A program made the position numbers and the translations under genes. The notes under the pieces were generated by a model. That model did not search any database and had not been told where the DNA came from. It worked only from the letters and a program-made list of their open reading frames with translations. 39,502 nt of DNA, taken from positions 1 to 39,502 of IMG/VR virus record IMGVR_UViG_3300046516_000422. The stretch is one strand, 5' to 3'. Positions 13,229 through 24,877 of this stretch are shown here, piece after piece. The first letter of the stretch is position 1; every line of letters begins with the position of its first letter. Source of the DNA: a virus.

Positions 13229-13828
13229 GTGGCCACGCTCATCGACATCGCCAATCGTGCGCTCGTCTTTATCGGCGAGGCGCGCGTGCTGTCGCTCGAC
13301 CAGGCGAGCAAGGCGGCGCGCGAGGCCAATAGCCAGGTCGATTTCACGCGCCGCGTCGAGCTCACGCGCAACCGCTGGACGTTCGCGATGGCGCGCACCG
13401 GGCTCGCCGCGTCGGCCACGTCGCCGGCCTTCGGCTTCGCCTACGCTTATCCGTTCCCGGCCGACGCGCTCGCGATCGACACGATCGGCGATTTCTACAG
13501 CGGCCCGAGCCTGTCCGACTACGTCATGCGCGATGAAAAGCCGTTTGAAATCGAGGGGCGCAATATCCTCTCCGACCTGCAGCCGCCGCTTAACGTGCGC
13601 TATGTGCGCGACGAGTCCGACGCCAGCCGATTCAATCCGCTCTTCGGCGACGTCATCGCCTGGCGCCTGGCGAACGATCTATGTCGCACGCTGACCGGCT
13701 CGAGCGCTGACTTTCAACGCCTGATCGCGGGCTACCAGCTCGCGCTGAAAGACGCCTACCGCGTCAACGCCGTCGAGCGTCCGCCGGCGCGCTCGCAGGA
13801 GACATCCTTTATTACCGCGAGGCTCTAA
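13229..13828 (+). CDS. Tail tubular protein A / head-tail adaptor
   Basis: The product is 199 aa with GTG start at 13229. The N-terminus ATLIDIANRALVFIGEARVLSL and the block REANSQVDFTRRVELTRNRWTFAMART, then YPFPADALAID and RYVRDESDASRFNPLFGDVIAWRLANDLCRTLTGS, match the T7 gp11-like adaptor family of podoviruses, the ring below the portal. Length is as expected. Its TAA overlaps the first base of the next ATG, as commonly seen for gp11-gp12 type pairs. Confidence 0.88.
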   Translation: MATLIDIANRALVFIGEARVLSLDQASKAAREANSQVDFTRRVELTRNRWTFAMARTGLAASATSPAFGFAYAYPFPADALAIDTIGDFYSGPSLSDYVMRDEKPFEIEGRNILSDLQPPLNVRYVRDESDASRFNPLFGDVIAWRLANDLCRTLTGSSADFQRLIAGYQLALKDAYRVNAVERPPARSQETSFITARL

Positions 13829-16219
13829 TGGCTCGCGCCGATCCGGCAATCACCAGCTTTAACGGCGGCGAGCTCTCGCCCTATGTCGGCGGCCGGCCCG
13901 ACACCGCAAAGTACGCGAGCGGATGCCGGCGCATGTTCAATTACCTGCCGCGCGTCACCGGCGCGGCCGTGCGTCGACCTGGTACGCAATACGTCGGCCT
14001 GCCGAAGAACAACACCGCGGCGCAATTGCTCGGCTTCGAGGCGAGCACGTCGGCCGTCACCGTGCTCGAGCTCGGCACGGGGTACATGCGCTTTTGGGAC
14101 GGCGCAACGCGGCTGCCGATACTCAACGCGGCCGGCGTGTGGGGCATCAATCTCGGCGTGTTCCCGTCGGCCGAGCTCGCCGTCAATTTCGATTACACCA
14201 ATCGGCTCGCCACGGCGCAGTCCAACGATGTCATGTGGATATGCGACGGCACGCACTACCCGCAAAAGCTGTCGCGCATTGCGCAATACCAGTTTCAGAT
14301 TGCGCAGATGGGCGACGGCATCAATGCGCCAGGCCCATACAAGGATGTCAGCCCGACGCAAACGATAACGCTGACGTTCGGCGCGCAGTCGGGCGCGGGC
14401 GTCAGCATGGTTGCGAGCTCCGCATTGTTTGGCAGCAAAAACGTCGGCGAGTATTGGTACTGCCAGGCGCCGAAAACCGACAGCGTCACGCCCTGGGAGA
14501 CGGCCAAGGCGATAACCGCGGGCATGGTTCGCACGTCCAACGGTCGCAACTATGTCGCGCTGACCAGCGGCACCACGGGCACCGTGCGCCCGTCGCATTC
14601 GATCGGCGCGCGATGGGACGGCACCGGCGCCTCTGGCGTGCAGTGGGATTACAGCGACGACAACTACGGCGAAGTGCTCATTACCGGCGTCACCAGCGCC
14701 ACGGCGGCGACCTGTACCGTCATCACCAAGCTACCGCTGTCCGTCACCGCGGGCGGCGCGTCGGCGCGCTGGGCGCGCGCCGCGTGGAATGTCGACGAGG
14801 GTTATCCCGTCGCCGTGTGCTTCTACCAGGGCCGGCTGTGCTTCGCGCGCGGTCAACAAGTCTGGTGCAGCGTCGCCGGCGATTTTGAAAACTTCACGAC
14901 GATGGACGCGCAGCAAACGCTGCCCGACCTGGCGCTTAACGTCACGCTCGCCAATCGCAAAAACGATCGCGCCTTGTGGATGGCGGCGATGCCGAGCGCC
15001 AACGATCTCATTATCGGCACCGCCAACGGCGCCTATGCGTTGAGCGAAAACGTCAGCTCGGAAGCCTTCGGCCCAGGCAACGCGCGCGCGCGCTCGATCG
15101 CCGGCGCCGGCTGCGCACCTGTGCCGCCGGCGGCGACCGGCAATACGCTCGTTTTCGTGCAGCGCGGCGGGCGCAAGGTGCGCCGCATCGTCTACGATTT
15201 TTCGAGTAGCGGCTACGTCACGCCGGATATGACGGCATTCGCGTCGCACATCGCGAGCAAGCTGCCGGTCACGCCTTTGATGTCGCCGACGGGGCAGATT
15301 ACGCGGCTCGCGAGCACGCAATCGCCTGATCCGATCATATGGGCGATCGGCTCGATGGGCGGCAATTACTTTCATTCGCTCACGTTCGACGCCGAGCAAC
15401 AGGTGGAAGCCTGGGCGACGCACCAGCTCGGCGGCGTCGGCTTCACCAATCCCGACGTCAGCCAGCCACCCATCCCGCCGCAAGTGATTGACGCGGCCGC
15501 CGTGCTGTCGCCGAATCTTCGCGACGATGACGTCTGGATGATTACAACCCGGTTCGGCGTCGGCACGCCGGCCGGCGCGCCGCGCAAGCTCGAAGTGCTC
15601 GGCCCGCACGTCTGCTATCGCAGCAGCGACAAGCTGCCGTTTTCCTACGATGAAATCACCGACCCGGTCGACGCGCAATTTCTCGACTACGGCTCGCGCG
15701 CCTTTGTCGCCGGCGACGGGCTTTCGATCCCCGCGTATGGCATGCCGGACGGCGTCACCGCCAGCGCGCTCGTCGACGGCTACACCGTGCCCGACCAGGT
15801 CATCGCCGCGGGCAAATTCGCGCTGACGCACAAGTCACGCGGCGCCGGCAACGCGCGCATCGGTTTTAATTTCCTGTCGATCCTGCACCCGATGTCACCG
15901 ATCGGGCAATCGCAGACCGGCACGCCCTGGGGCAAGCGCTCGAGGATCATGGCCGTCGCCGTGCGCCTGTGGAATAGCGTGGGCGGGCGCCTGCAGGCGA
16001 GCGAGGATGTCAATGCGGTTTACGACCGCGTCAACATGCGCGGGCAATCGGACGCGATGGACACGGCCACGCCGTTGAAATCCGGCGATTTCGTCATCGA
16101 TATGCCGGCCGGCTACGCCGGCGGTCGCGACGATCCGACGCAAGCCGAAATCGTGTGGATTCAAGACCAGCCGTTGCCGTCCACCGTGCTCGGCATGTTC
16201 ATTCAAATGAGCGTGGCCG

Positions 16220-16227
<8 letters not shown>
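13828..16227 (+). CDS. Tail tubular protein B (nozzle)
   Basis: The product is 799 aa. The N-terminus ([51 protein letters not shown]) is the clear signature of phage stabilisation/nozzle proteins of the T7 gp12 type. Later blocks [55 protein letters not shown] and [26 protein letters not shown] are also typical. It forms the tail tip below the adaptor ring and the attachment point of fibres. Length is normal for the family. Confidence 0.92.
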
Positions 16228-17793
<1,566 letters not shown>

Positions 17794-17797
<4 letters not shown>

Positions 17798-18216
17798 TGC
17801 GCGTCGAACCGCTCACCCTCGCGCACTTCGACACGATCGACGTGCAACCCTCGCAGCGCGCGCACTTCGCGCTCTTCACGCCGAACATTCGGCGCCAGCT
17901 CGTTCGCGTGCAATCGGTCGCCGCGGTCGACGACGGCCGCACCTATTGCATTGGCGGCGTGGTCGACGTCGGCTTCGGCCGCGGCAATGCCTGGTCGATC
18001 CTGGGGCACGGCTCGCCGCGGCATTTCCTGGGCGTACATCGCGCCGCGTTGGCGTATCTCGCGCGCGTGCCATTCCGCCGCATCGAAATGGCGGTCGATC
18101 CCAATTGCGTCACAGCGCACCGATGGGCGATGTTGCTCGGCTTCCAATTCGAGGCGCCGATGCGCGCGTGGTTTCCCGACGGCTCCGAAGCCTTCCTCTT
18201 TGCACGGGTGAAATGA
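17794..18216 (+). CDS. GNAT-fold protein (internal virion protein A-like)
   Basis: The product is 140 aa; ATG 17794 overlaps the fibre stop (ATGA). A GTG at 17785 is a less likely start. [27 protein letters not shown], then [42 protein letters not shown] follow the pattern of acetyltransferase-like proteins (N-terminal sensing strand, then N-x-x-A-x-x-x-x-x-x-L-G-F-x-x-E) that accompany internal virion proteins in T7-like podoviruses. The full acetyl-CoA-binding R/Q-x-x-G-x-G/A motif is not obvious, so enzymatic activity is uncertain. Confidence 0.72.
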
Positions 18217-18716
18217 TGGCGGCCATTCCGATCGTCTACATGATGGCGGCGAGCGCTGCCGCGACCGCGGCCGCATCGGCGGCGGCGGCGAACCGCCAGG
18301 CCAGCGCGCAAAACCAGGCGGCGGACGCGGCGACGACCGCCGGCGGCGTCGCCGCGGCGCAAGGCTACGCGCGCGAGGACGTGCAGCGCCGCTCGAGCGC
18401 GCAAAGGCTCGCCGAGCAATACGCGAGCGGCGCGGGCTCTGGCATCGCGCAAGGTACGGGCAGCGCGCTCGACGTCGCGACGACGTCGGCGACCAATGCC
18501 GAATATGACGCGCTGACCACGCGCTACGGCGCACTGGCACAGCGCGATACGTTCCTGCAGCAAGCGGCGGCCGGACACCAGAACGCAGCGAATACGCGCA
18601 GCGGCGGCTTTTTCAACGCGGCGGCCGCGGGCGTGAGCTCGTTTATCGGCGGCATGCGGCCGACCACGATGGGCGGCCAGCAGTCGACCATCGGCGACTA
18701 CTTCGGCGGGGGCTAG
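18213..18716 (+). CDS. Internal virion protein B-like (gp14 position)
   Basis: The product is 167 aa, start at ATG 18213 (18216 also possible), overlapping the previous stop. An Ala-rich hydrophobic N-terminus (IPIVYMMAASAAATAAASAAAANRQ) is followed by long helical Gln/Ala/Arg stretches (GYAREDVQRRSSAQRLAEQYASGAGSG) and a Gly/Phe-containing C-terminus. This is the layout of the small ejection protein of T7-type phages, which inserts in the outer membrane. It is the first of three consecutive ejection-protein genes. Confidence 0.72.
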   Translation: MMAAIPIVYMMAASAAATAAASAAAANRQASAQNQAADAATTAGGVAAAQGYAREDVQRRSSAQRLAEQYASGAGSGIAQGTGSALDVATTSATNAEYDALTTRYGALAQRDTFLQQAAAGHQNAANTRSGGFFNAAAAGVSSFIGGMRPTTMGGQQSTIGDYFGGG

Positions 18717-18719
18717 GTC

Positions 18720-21416
18720 ATGGCGGCGACAGACGTTATTCCGATCCAGGGCGGCGGCCCGAGCGGGCCGATCCAGGCGGCGCCGCCGGTCGAAGCGCCG
18801 GACATCGCGCCAGGACTCGCCGAGCTCGGCCATGCCGGCATGGGCTACGCCACGCAATTGCGCGACCAGGACAATCGCGACGCGGTCGCCAATGCGCATT
18901 TGCAAGTGTCGCAAGCGGCGGTCGACCTCACCCAATGGCAGCGCGACAAGCAAGACAGTGTCGACGGCGATCCGACCGGCTATACACCGATGGTCGCCGA
19001 CCAGGTTAGCAAGTACGGGCAAGACCTGATCGCGCAACAGACGAACCCCTACGCGCGCGCCTACGCTGCGCGCGCGTTCGGCGCGCTGCAGCGCTCGCAG
19101 CTCGACAGCGCAATCCAATGGCAAGCGCAAGCCAAGGTCAAGTGGCGCGTCGGCCAGGTCGGCCAGATCGCCGACAACTACTCGCAATTTTTGCTCGACA
19201 AACCGCAGGCGTATGACGACGTCACCGCGGGCGTGAGCGCTGCGATCGACGATATGCAGCTCCCGGCGGCGATCCGTGAGCACTTGAAGAGCGCGAGCGA
19301 TATGCAATTGCGCATGGCGGCCGGCCAGGCGATGAATGCGCAAAACCCGCGGCTCATGCAGTCCGTCTACAACAAGATGACGGGCGTTTCGTCGGACGAT
19401 TTACCCGCCAACAACGCGCCGAGCAACGCGCCGGCAGCAGGCGAAACCGGGCCGCCTGGCGCACCGGCGAGCGCGGGCGGGGCAACGCCCCAGGCGGCGC
19501 CGAGCGCGGCGCCTGGCGGCTTCGACGCGGCCTATACGCGCATCCAGCGCATTGAAAAGGGCACCGTCACCAACGACGCCGGCGCCGGCTTGACCGTCAA
19601 CGGCATCAACCAGGCGGCCAATCCCGACCTCGATGTCGCCAACCTCACACCCGACCAGCAGCGCGACGTCTACAAAACGCGCTACTGGGACGCGATCGGC
19701 GCCGACAAGCTGCCGCCGGCGGTCGCGCAATTCGCATTCGACACGTCGGTCAACCAGGGCCCCGGCTTCGCCAAGCAGATGCTCGCCGCGACCGGCGGCG
19801 ATATGCAGCAGATGCTCGCCTACCGGCTGCAGCGCTACCAGCAGACGGCGCAAGACCCGGCGAAGGCGGGCAACCTCGCCGGCTGGACGGCGCGCGCCAC
19901 CAACCTCGCCAGCGAGCTCCAAGGCCAGGCGCCGCAAACGCCGACGCAAATCGCCCAGGCCAACGCGCCCACGATGGTCGACGTCGATCCGGCGATCCCC
20001 GTCGAGACGCTGCCCAATATGCAAGTCGACGGCAATGTCAGCCTGTCGTTTTTGCGCGGCCTGCCGGCGCAAAAAATCATCGAGCTCAAAAACCACGCGG
20101 ACACGCTCGTTCGCAAAGACCAGGCCGACGCGCAGGCGCAATTGCGCGCGCAATATTCGACGGCCGCCGACCAGGCAGCGCACGGCAACATTCCGGCGAT
20201 GCCTGACCCCGCACTTGTCGCGCGCGCCTACGGGCCCGGCAAGGCGGCCGAGCAAACCGCCATGTTTCAAGCGCAGCGCGATATGGGCGTCGCCGCGGCG
20301 GGTGCGGGCACGATGACCATTGCGCAGCTCGACGCGCAATGGAATAAGTTATTGCCCACCACGCTCGACGATCCGCAATGGAAAGAGAAACAAACCAACG
20401 CTGACAACTTCCAAAAGGCACGAAACGCGATCGTCGCCGCGCGCGATAAAGACCCCATGCAGGCGGCCAGCGATCAAGGTATCGGCCAGATCAACGAGCT
20501 CAACACCAACGACCCGGCCAAGTTTGCCGCCGAGCTGCAAAACCGCGACGCGATCGCGCGCACGATGCGCGACAAATACGGCGCGGCCGGCTCATCGCCG
20601 TTTACCAAGCTCGAATCCGATGCGATGGCCGAGAATTTCCATACGTTGACGCCGACGGCCGCGGTCAACTTTATGACGTCGATGCGCGCGAACCTGTCGC
20701 CGGACGTCTACCAGGCGGGCGTCGCCGCATTCGCCAAGGGCGCGCCGACGATCCAGGCGGCCGGCAACTTCGCGGCGATGGGCCCGGTCGCCGCGGCACC
20801 CGACGGCACCAAGGCCAGCCAGGTCGCGCTCACCTTGCTCGAGGGCGATCGCATGTTGCGTCCCGACAAGGCGGCGAAGCAGGAAGGCGCGCGCGTCTAC
20901 ACGCTACCGCCGACGCAGGGTGCGGCCGGCATGGATCAATACATTGGCCAGCAGCTCGGCGAGGATTTCAAATACGACCCCGACACGTTCGCGCGCGCGA
21001 AGCAGGGCGTTTACGCTTATTACGCGGCCGACAGCGCAGCGCACGGCATCTACAACGAGCCCGCCTACGATAGCAAGCGGCTCGATCATGCAATCGATAT
21101 GGTCGTCGGCCAGCGCTCGAAATTCGGCACGACCAACGTTGGAATCGGCAGCCTGTCGGCGAGCTTCGGCGGCCAGGGCGTGCTCATGCCGTGGGGTTAC
21201 AAGGAGGACGATTTTCGCCGCAACCTGCAGCAAAGCTACGTCAACAGCATGGCGGCCGCCGGGCTCGCCAAAACCACGGTCGACGATCCGAGCAAATTGA
21301 CGCCCGTGCGCATCGACGATTACCACTACGGGCTCAAATTGGGCAATACCACGTTGATCGGCAAGCAAGGTTTGCCGGTCATTCTCGACGTCAATCCGAC
21401 ACCGGCGCAGCCGTGA
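18720..21416 (+). CDS. Internal virion protein with GH108-like lysozyme domain
   Basis: The product is 898 aa. Residues about 1-225 are helical, Gln/Ala-rich. Residues about 265-400 (FDAAYTRIQRIEKGTVTNDAGAGLTVNGINQAANPD, ending QFAFDTSVNQGPGFAKQML) follow the glycoside hydrolase 108 pattern with the probable catalytic Glu at about 279. The usual D-P-G-G-x-T-Y-G segment is altered to D-A-G-A-G-L-T-V-N-G, so activity should be tested. The C-terminal 500 aa are helical, like T7 gp15 ejection proteins. It probably digests peptidoglycan locally during DNA entry. No separate endolysin was found in the genome. Confidence 0.85.
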   Translation: MAATDVIPIQGGGPSGPIQAAPPVEAPDIAPGLAELGHAGMGYATQLRDQDNRDAVANAHLQVSQAAVDLTQWQRDKQDSVDGDPTGYTPMVADQVSKYGQDLIAQQTNPYARAYAARAFGALQRSQLDSAIQWQAQAKVKWRVGQVGQIADNYSQFLLDKPQAYDDVTAGVSAAIDDMQLPAAIREHLKSASDMQLRMAAGQAMNAQNPRLMQSVYNKMTGVSSDDLPANNAPSNAPAAGETGPPGAPASAGGATPQAAPSAAPGGFDAAYTRIQRIEKGTVTNDAGAGLTVNGINQAANPDLDVANLTPDQQRDVYKTRYWDAIGADKLPPAVAQFAFDTSVNQGPGFAKQMLAATGGDMQQMLAYRLQRYQQTAQDPAKAGNLAGWTARATNLASELQGQAPQTPTQIAQANAPTMVDVDPAIPVETLPNMQVDGNVSLSFLRGLPAQKIIELKNHADTLVRKDQADAQAQLRAQYSTAADQAAHGNIPAMPDPALVARAYGPGKAAEQTAMFQAQRDMGVAAAGAGTMTIAQLDAQWNKLLPTTLDDPQWKEKQTNADNFQKARNAIVAARDKDPMQAASDQGIGQINELNTNDPAKFAAELQNRDAIARTMRDKYGAAGSSPFTKLESDAMAENFHTLTPTAAVNFMTSMRANLSPDVYQAGVAAFAKGAPTIQAAGNFAAMGPVAAAPDGTKASQVALTLLEGDRMLRPDKAAKQEGARVYTLPPTQGAAGMDQYIGQQLGEDFKYDPDTFARAKQGVYAYYAADSAAHGIYNEPAYDSKRLDHAIDMVVGQRSKFGTTNVGIGSLSASFGGQGVLMPWGYKEDDFRRNLQQSYVNSMAAAGLAKTTVDDPSKLTPVRIDDYHYGLKLGNTTLIGKQGLPVILDVNPTPAQP

Positions 21417-24400
21417 GCGCATTTGATACACCCGACAGCGCAGCGCAACGCTACGACGCATTGACGTCGGCGCCGGCGGCGTCGCCGCTCGATGTCGGCC
21501 CGAGCATCATGGACGGATTCGGCACCGACCTCGCCAAAATCCCCGTCGACATCGTCGCGCACGCGGGGCTCAACGTGATGACGAGCGCAATCACGCCGGC
21601 CAAGCGCGCGATCGGCGCGGCGCTCAACGACCAGGACATCATCGATTCAGCGAACGAGCAACAAGCACGCATCGAGCGCGACTATCAGCAAAACTTTGCG
21701 GCGCCGGCGACGACGGGCATGGCGTCGCAAGTGCTGATCCACGGGCTCGCCGTGCCGCTCGCCGAATGGGGACTCGCCGCGGCCAGCGGCGGCCGATTGA
21801 TCGGCGCCGGTTACCAGGGCTTGACCGCGTACAACACCGCCAAGGTCGGATACGAGGCGCAAGGCGTCGATCCCTTGACCGCGCACTTGCTCGCACTCGG
21901 CCAGGGCGCCGTCGCCGGCGGCACCGCGCTCATTCCCGGCGGCCTGGGTGCGAGCGCCAAGGAAGGCGTCACGCTCGGCATGAATGCGTTGCGCGTGGGC
22001 GGCGCGCAAGCGGGCGTCAACCTCGTCACCGGCGTCGGCACGCGCGCAGCCACGCAAGCCTACCTGGCCAACAACGGCTATTCCGAGCTCGCAGCGCAGG
22101 TGCATCCGTTCGCCGTGGGCGAAGGCGTCACCGATGCCGCGCTCGGCTTCGCGCTGGGTTTCCTGCACACGCGCTACCTGGGGCATCCGCCGACGGTGCG
22201 GCCTGGCGCGCGACCTGGCGAGACGGCGCCACCAGGTGCGGAGCCCACGGCGCCGGGTTTGGAGCCCATTGCACCAGGCGGCGGCGAAGGCATGCCGCCC
22301 GGCGAGCCCGCAGGCGGCAGCGGCAGCGTGCCCGTGTCGTCAACGCTCGATGACGCGATGACGGTCAACAGCGTCGGCCATGCGGGCGTCGACCTCGCAC
22401 CCGGCATGCCGGCCGATGTCGACGCGATCAACGCGCACGCCGACGCCATGCAAGAGTCGACGATGGCCGAGCTCGCGGGCGATCCGGTCAAGGTCGCGGC
22501 GATACTCGAGGGGCAGCATTTCCTGCCCAATCCGCCAGAAGTCGAAGCGGCGCAGGCCGAGCTTCACGCCGACGCGGCCGATGCGATGACCGAGCAGGCG
22601 GCCATGCGCGACGCCGATCGCGCCGCGTCGCTCGAGCTGCCGTCGGCCGAGCCCGCGCCGGCGCCCGAGCGCGCCGCGACGCCGGCGGCCGATGACGAGC
22701 ACATCGCCAGGCTGCCGCCCGAGCAGCAGCAAGTGTTGCGCGATATGTACGAAAGGGCGGCCGACGAAAAGCCTGGGTTTGACGACGCGCTTAGAAGCGT
22801 TGCCGCGAGCGTGCCCGAGGCGCGCGCAAAGCTGTCCGGCCTCAAAGGCACCGAGCGCGCCGTGGCCAAGATCGTCACCGATTACGGCGGCGACGCTGCG
22901 CGCATCAGCGATCTACTGCGCGGCACGGTCGTCACTGACAGCGTGCAAGGCGCCCAGGACGCGCTCGGCGCATTCCTGGCGAAGTACCCCGCCGACGTCA
23001 AGCGCAACCTCTTGGCACCCGACGCCACCGTCGGCGCCGACGGCTACCGCGACATCATGGTCAAGGCCGACGTCAATGGCCACGTTGCCGAGTTTCAAGT
23101 CAGCTTGCCCGAAATGATGGCGGCCAAAAAGCGCATGCACGTCGAGTACGCGGAACGCGAGGCGCTGCGCCGCAAGATCGAGGACGAGGGGCGCCTGCCG
23201 ACCGAAGCCGAGCGCGTGCGAATCGCCGAGCTCAACGCCAAAATGCGCGCCGAGTACGAGCCGGCCTATCAGGAAGCCTTGTCGAGAGACGCGGCGAGCC
23301 GGCGAAATGCCGCCTCTGAAAGCGGCGTACCGTTGCGCACCGCAGAAGCCGAGTCGAATTTGCGCGGCGAGCCGCCGTCGAAGGCGGCGCAATACATCGA
23401 GGGAATGCCAGAGTCCACGACGACGGGCATGCCGTCAACGTCGAAAAACTCGGCGGACTTAGGAAACGAGCCAGGCAAAGCAGCCATTGTTGCAACCTCC
23501 ACCCCGAGTATACCGGAAAACGCGCCCGTTGGGCAAAAAAGCCCAACGCCGGCGAGCAAAGCGGTCGACGATGGGCTTAAAGGCGACAAGGGCGAAGTCA
23601 ACATCGGCGGCCAATATGTGCCCGTCAGGTGGATGGTCGTCGATGCCAAGGCGGTCGAGCCCACGCTCGACAAGGGCGAGACGCAAGCGCGCGATCGCAG
23701 CCGCGCCGCGTCCGCGGCCCAGGTCGCATCGATCGCCGCCAATATCGATTTCAAGCAGCTCGGCGATTCGCCGTTGATGGACTACGGCGCGCCGACACTC
23801 GCATCGGACGGGCGCGTGGTCGGCGGCAATGGTCGCGTGCTCGCGATCAATCGCGCCTACGAAACCGGCAACGGCGAAGCCTACGCGGGCCCCATGCGCC
23901 AGGCGCTCGAGCAATTCGGCATCGATCCCAAGGCGGCCGAAGGCATGCAACGGCCGATGCTGGTGCGCGTGCTGCCCGAAGGCGCCGACGTGCGCCGCGC
24001 GGCGCTGGCGTCCAACGAGGGCGGCGGCGCGCGGATGTCGCCGCTCGAGCAAGCTGGCGTCGACGCCGAGCGCCTGCCGCCGCTGGGCGGCTTTAGCGTG
24101 CCCGAAGATGGCGACCTCAACACGCCGGCCAATCGCGATTTCATCAAAAATTGGATCGGCAATTTCCCCGGCGGCGAGCAAGCGCACCTGGTCGCGGCCG
24201 ACGGCAGCCTGTCGCAGACCGGCCTGCAACGCCTGCGCAATGCGCTCCTGGTCGCCGCCTACGGCGATTCGCCGACGCTCGAGCGCATGATTGAGACGGC
24301 TGACCCTGCCGGCAAAAACCTGTCGAGCGCGCTGACCAAGGCATCGCCGGCCGTGGCGGCGGCGCGCAACGCGATGGAGCTCGGCAACCTCTACAAAGTC

Positions 24401-24877
24401 GATCCGACGCCGTCGATCCTGGCGGCCGTCGAAAAGTTCGTGCAGCTCAAAGAGACGGGGCAGCGCGTCGCCGACTATTTGAAGCAGGGCGAGCTCGGCG
24501 GCCCCGAGCTCGATCCGCAAGCCCGCAAGATGCTCGCCTACTTCGAGCAAAACGCGCGCAGCCCGCGGCGCATGGCCGATATGATCGCGGGCGCGTTCCG
24601 CGAGCTCGAGCGGCGCGGCAATCCCGACGACCTCTTCGGCGCCCAGCCCGAGCCCAGCATCGCCGAGCTCGTCGACGCCGGCATCCAGGCGGCCGATCAT
24701 CCTGGCGTGATGTCCGGCTCATTGTTCGCCGAGCCCGATTCATTCCCCGGCACCGCGGCCGCGCCACGCTCGGAGGCGTCGGCCGCCTATGAGGCGCAAT
24801 CGCGCGTCGAGCAAGCCAAGGCCGACGGCGACCTGTACGGCACCGCGGCCGATTGTTCGCAAAGGGCGCCCGAATGA
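21413..24877 (+). CDS. Large ejection protein with RelA/SpoT-like and DdrB/ParB-like domains
   Basis: The product is 1154 aa from GTG 21413, which overlaps the previous stop; a longer frame to 21191 is rejected. The N-terminal third is Ala/Gly-rich with hydrophobic helices suited to membrane passage. Residues about 451-590 (FDDALRSVAAS, ISDLLRGTVVTDS, GADGYRDIMVKADVNGHVAEFQVSLPEM, then MHVEYAE) follow the RelA/SpoT nucleotidyltransferase pattern. Residues about 729-1076 (GGQYVPVRWMVV, DGRVVGGNGRVLAINRAYETG, ALASNEGGGARMSPLEQA, PDDLFG) match the DdrB-like ParB-superfamily domain of phage polyvalent proteins. It likely enters the host with the DNA and may act against restriction or alter alarmone levels; that is inference. 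Confidence 0.82.
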   Translation: MSAFDTPDSAAQRYDALTSAPAASPLDVGPSIMDGFGTDLAKIPVDIVAHAGLNVMTSAITPAKRAIGAALNDQDIIDSANEQQARIERDYQQNFAAPATTGMASQVLIHGLAVPLAEWGLAAASGGRLIGAGYQGLTAYNTAKVGYEAQGVDPLTAHLLALGQGAVAGGTALIPGGLGASAKEGVTLGMNALRVGGAQAGVNLVTGVGTRAATQAYLANNGYSELAAQVHPFAVGEGVTDAALGFALGFLHTRYLGHPPTVRPGARPGETAPPGAEPTAPGLEPIAPGGGEGMPPGEPAGGSGSVPVSSTLDDAMTVNSVGHAGVDLAPGMPADVDAINAHADAMQESTMAELAGDPVKVAAILEGQHFLPNPPEVEAAQAELHADAADAMTEQAAMRDADRAASLELPSAEPAPAPERAATPAADDEHIARLPPEQQQVLRDMYERAADEKPGFDDALRSVAASVPEARAKLSGLKGTERAVAKIVTDYGGDAARISDLLRGTVVTDSVQGAQDALGAFLAKYPADVKRNLLAPDATVGADGYRDIMVKADVNGHVAEFQVSLPEMMAAKKRMHVEYAEREALRRKIEDEGRLPTEAERVRIAELNAKMRAEYEPAYQEALSRDAASRRNAASESGVPLRTAEAESNLRGEPPSKAAQYIEGMPESTTTGMPSTSKNSADLGNEPGKAAIVATSTPSIPENAPVGQKSPTPASKAVDDGLKGDKGEVNIGGQYVPVRWMVVDAKAVEPTLDKGETQARDRSRAASAAQVASIAANIDFKQLGDSPLMDYGAPTLASDGRVVGGNGRVLAINRAYETGNGEAYAGPMRQALEQFGIDPKAAEGMQRPMLVRVLPEGADVRRAALASNEGGGARMSPLEQAGVDAERLPPLGGFSVPEDGDLNTPANRDFIKNWIGNFPGGEQAHLVAADGSLSQTGLQRLRNALLVAAYGDSPTLERMIETADPAGKNLSSALTKASPAVAAARNAMELGNLYKVDPTPSILAAVEKFVQLKETGQRVADYLKQGELGGPELDPQARKMLAYFEQNARSPRRMADMIAGAFRELERRGNPDDLFGAQPEPSIAELVDAGIQAADHPGVMSGSLFAEPDSFPGTAAAPRSEASAAYEAQSRVEQAKADGDLYGTAADCSQRAPE
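23503..23548. promoter_or_regulatory. Operator-like palindrome and TATACT inside the ejection gene
   Basis: CGTTGGGC (23527-23534) and GCCCAACG (23541-23548) form an 8-bp inverted repeat around A6, containing GGGCAAAAAAGCCC. A CCCGAGTATA decamer at 23503-23512 equals the one at 35539-35548, beside an operator. Read leftward, TTGCCC (about 23531-23536) and TATACT (23507-23512) are 18 bp apart, a possible antisense promoter. It lies in the linker between the two enzymatic domains. It could equally be chance or a hairpin. Confidence 0.35.
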
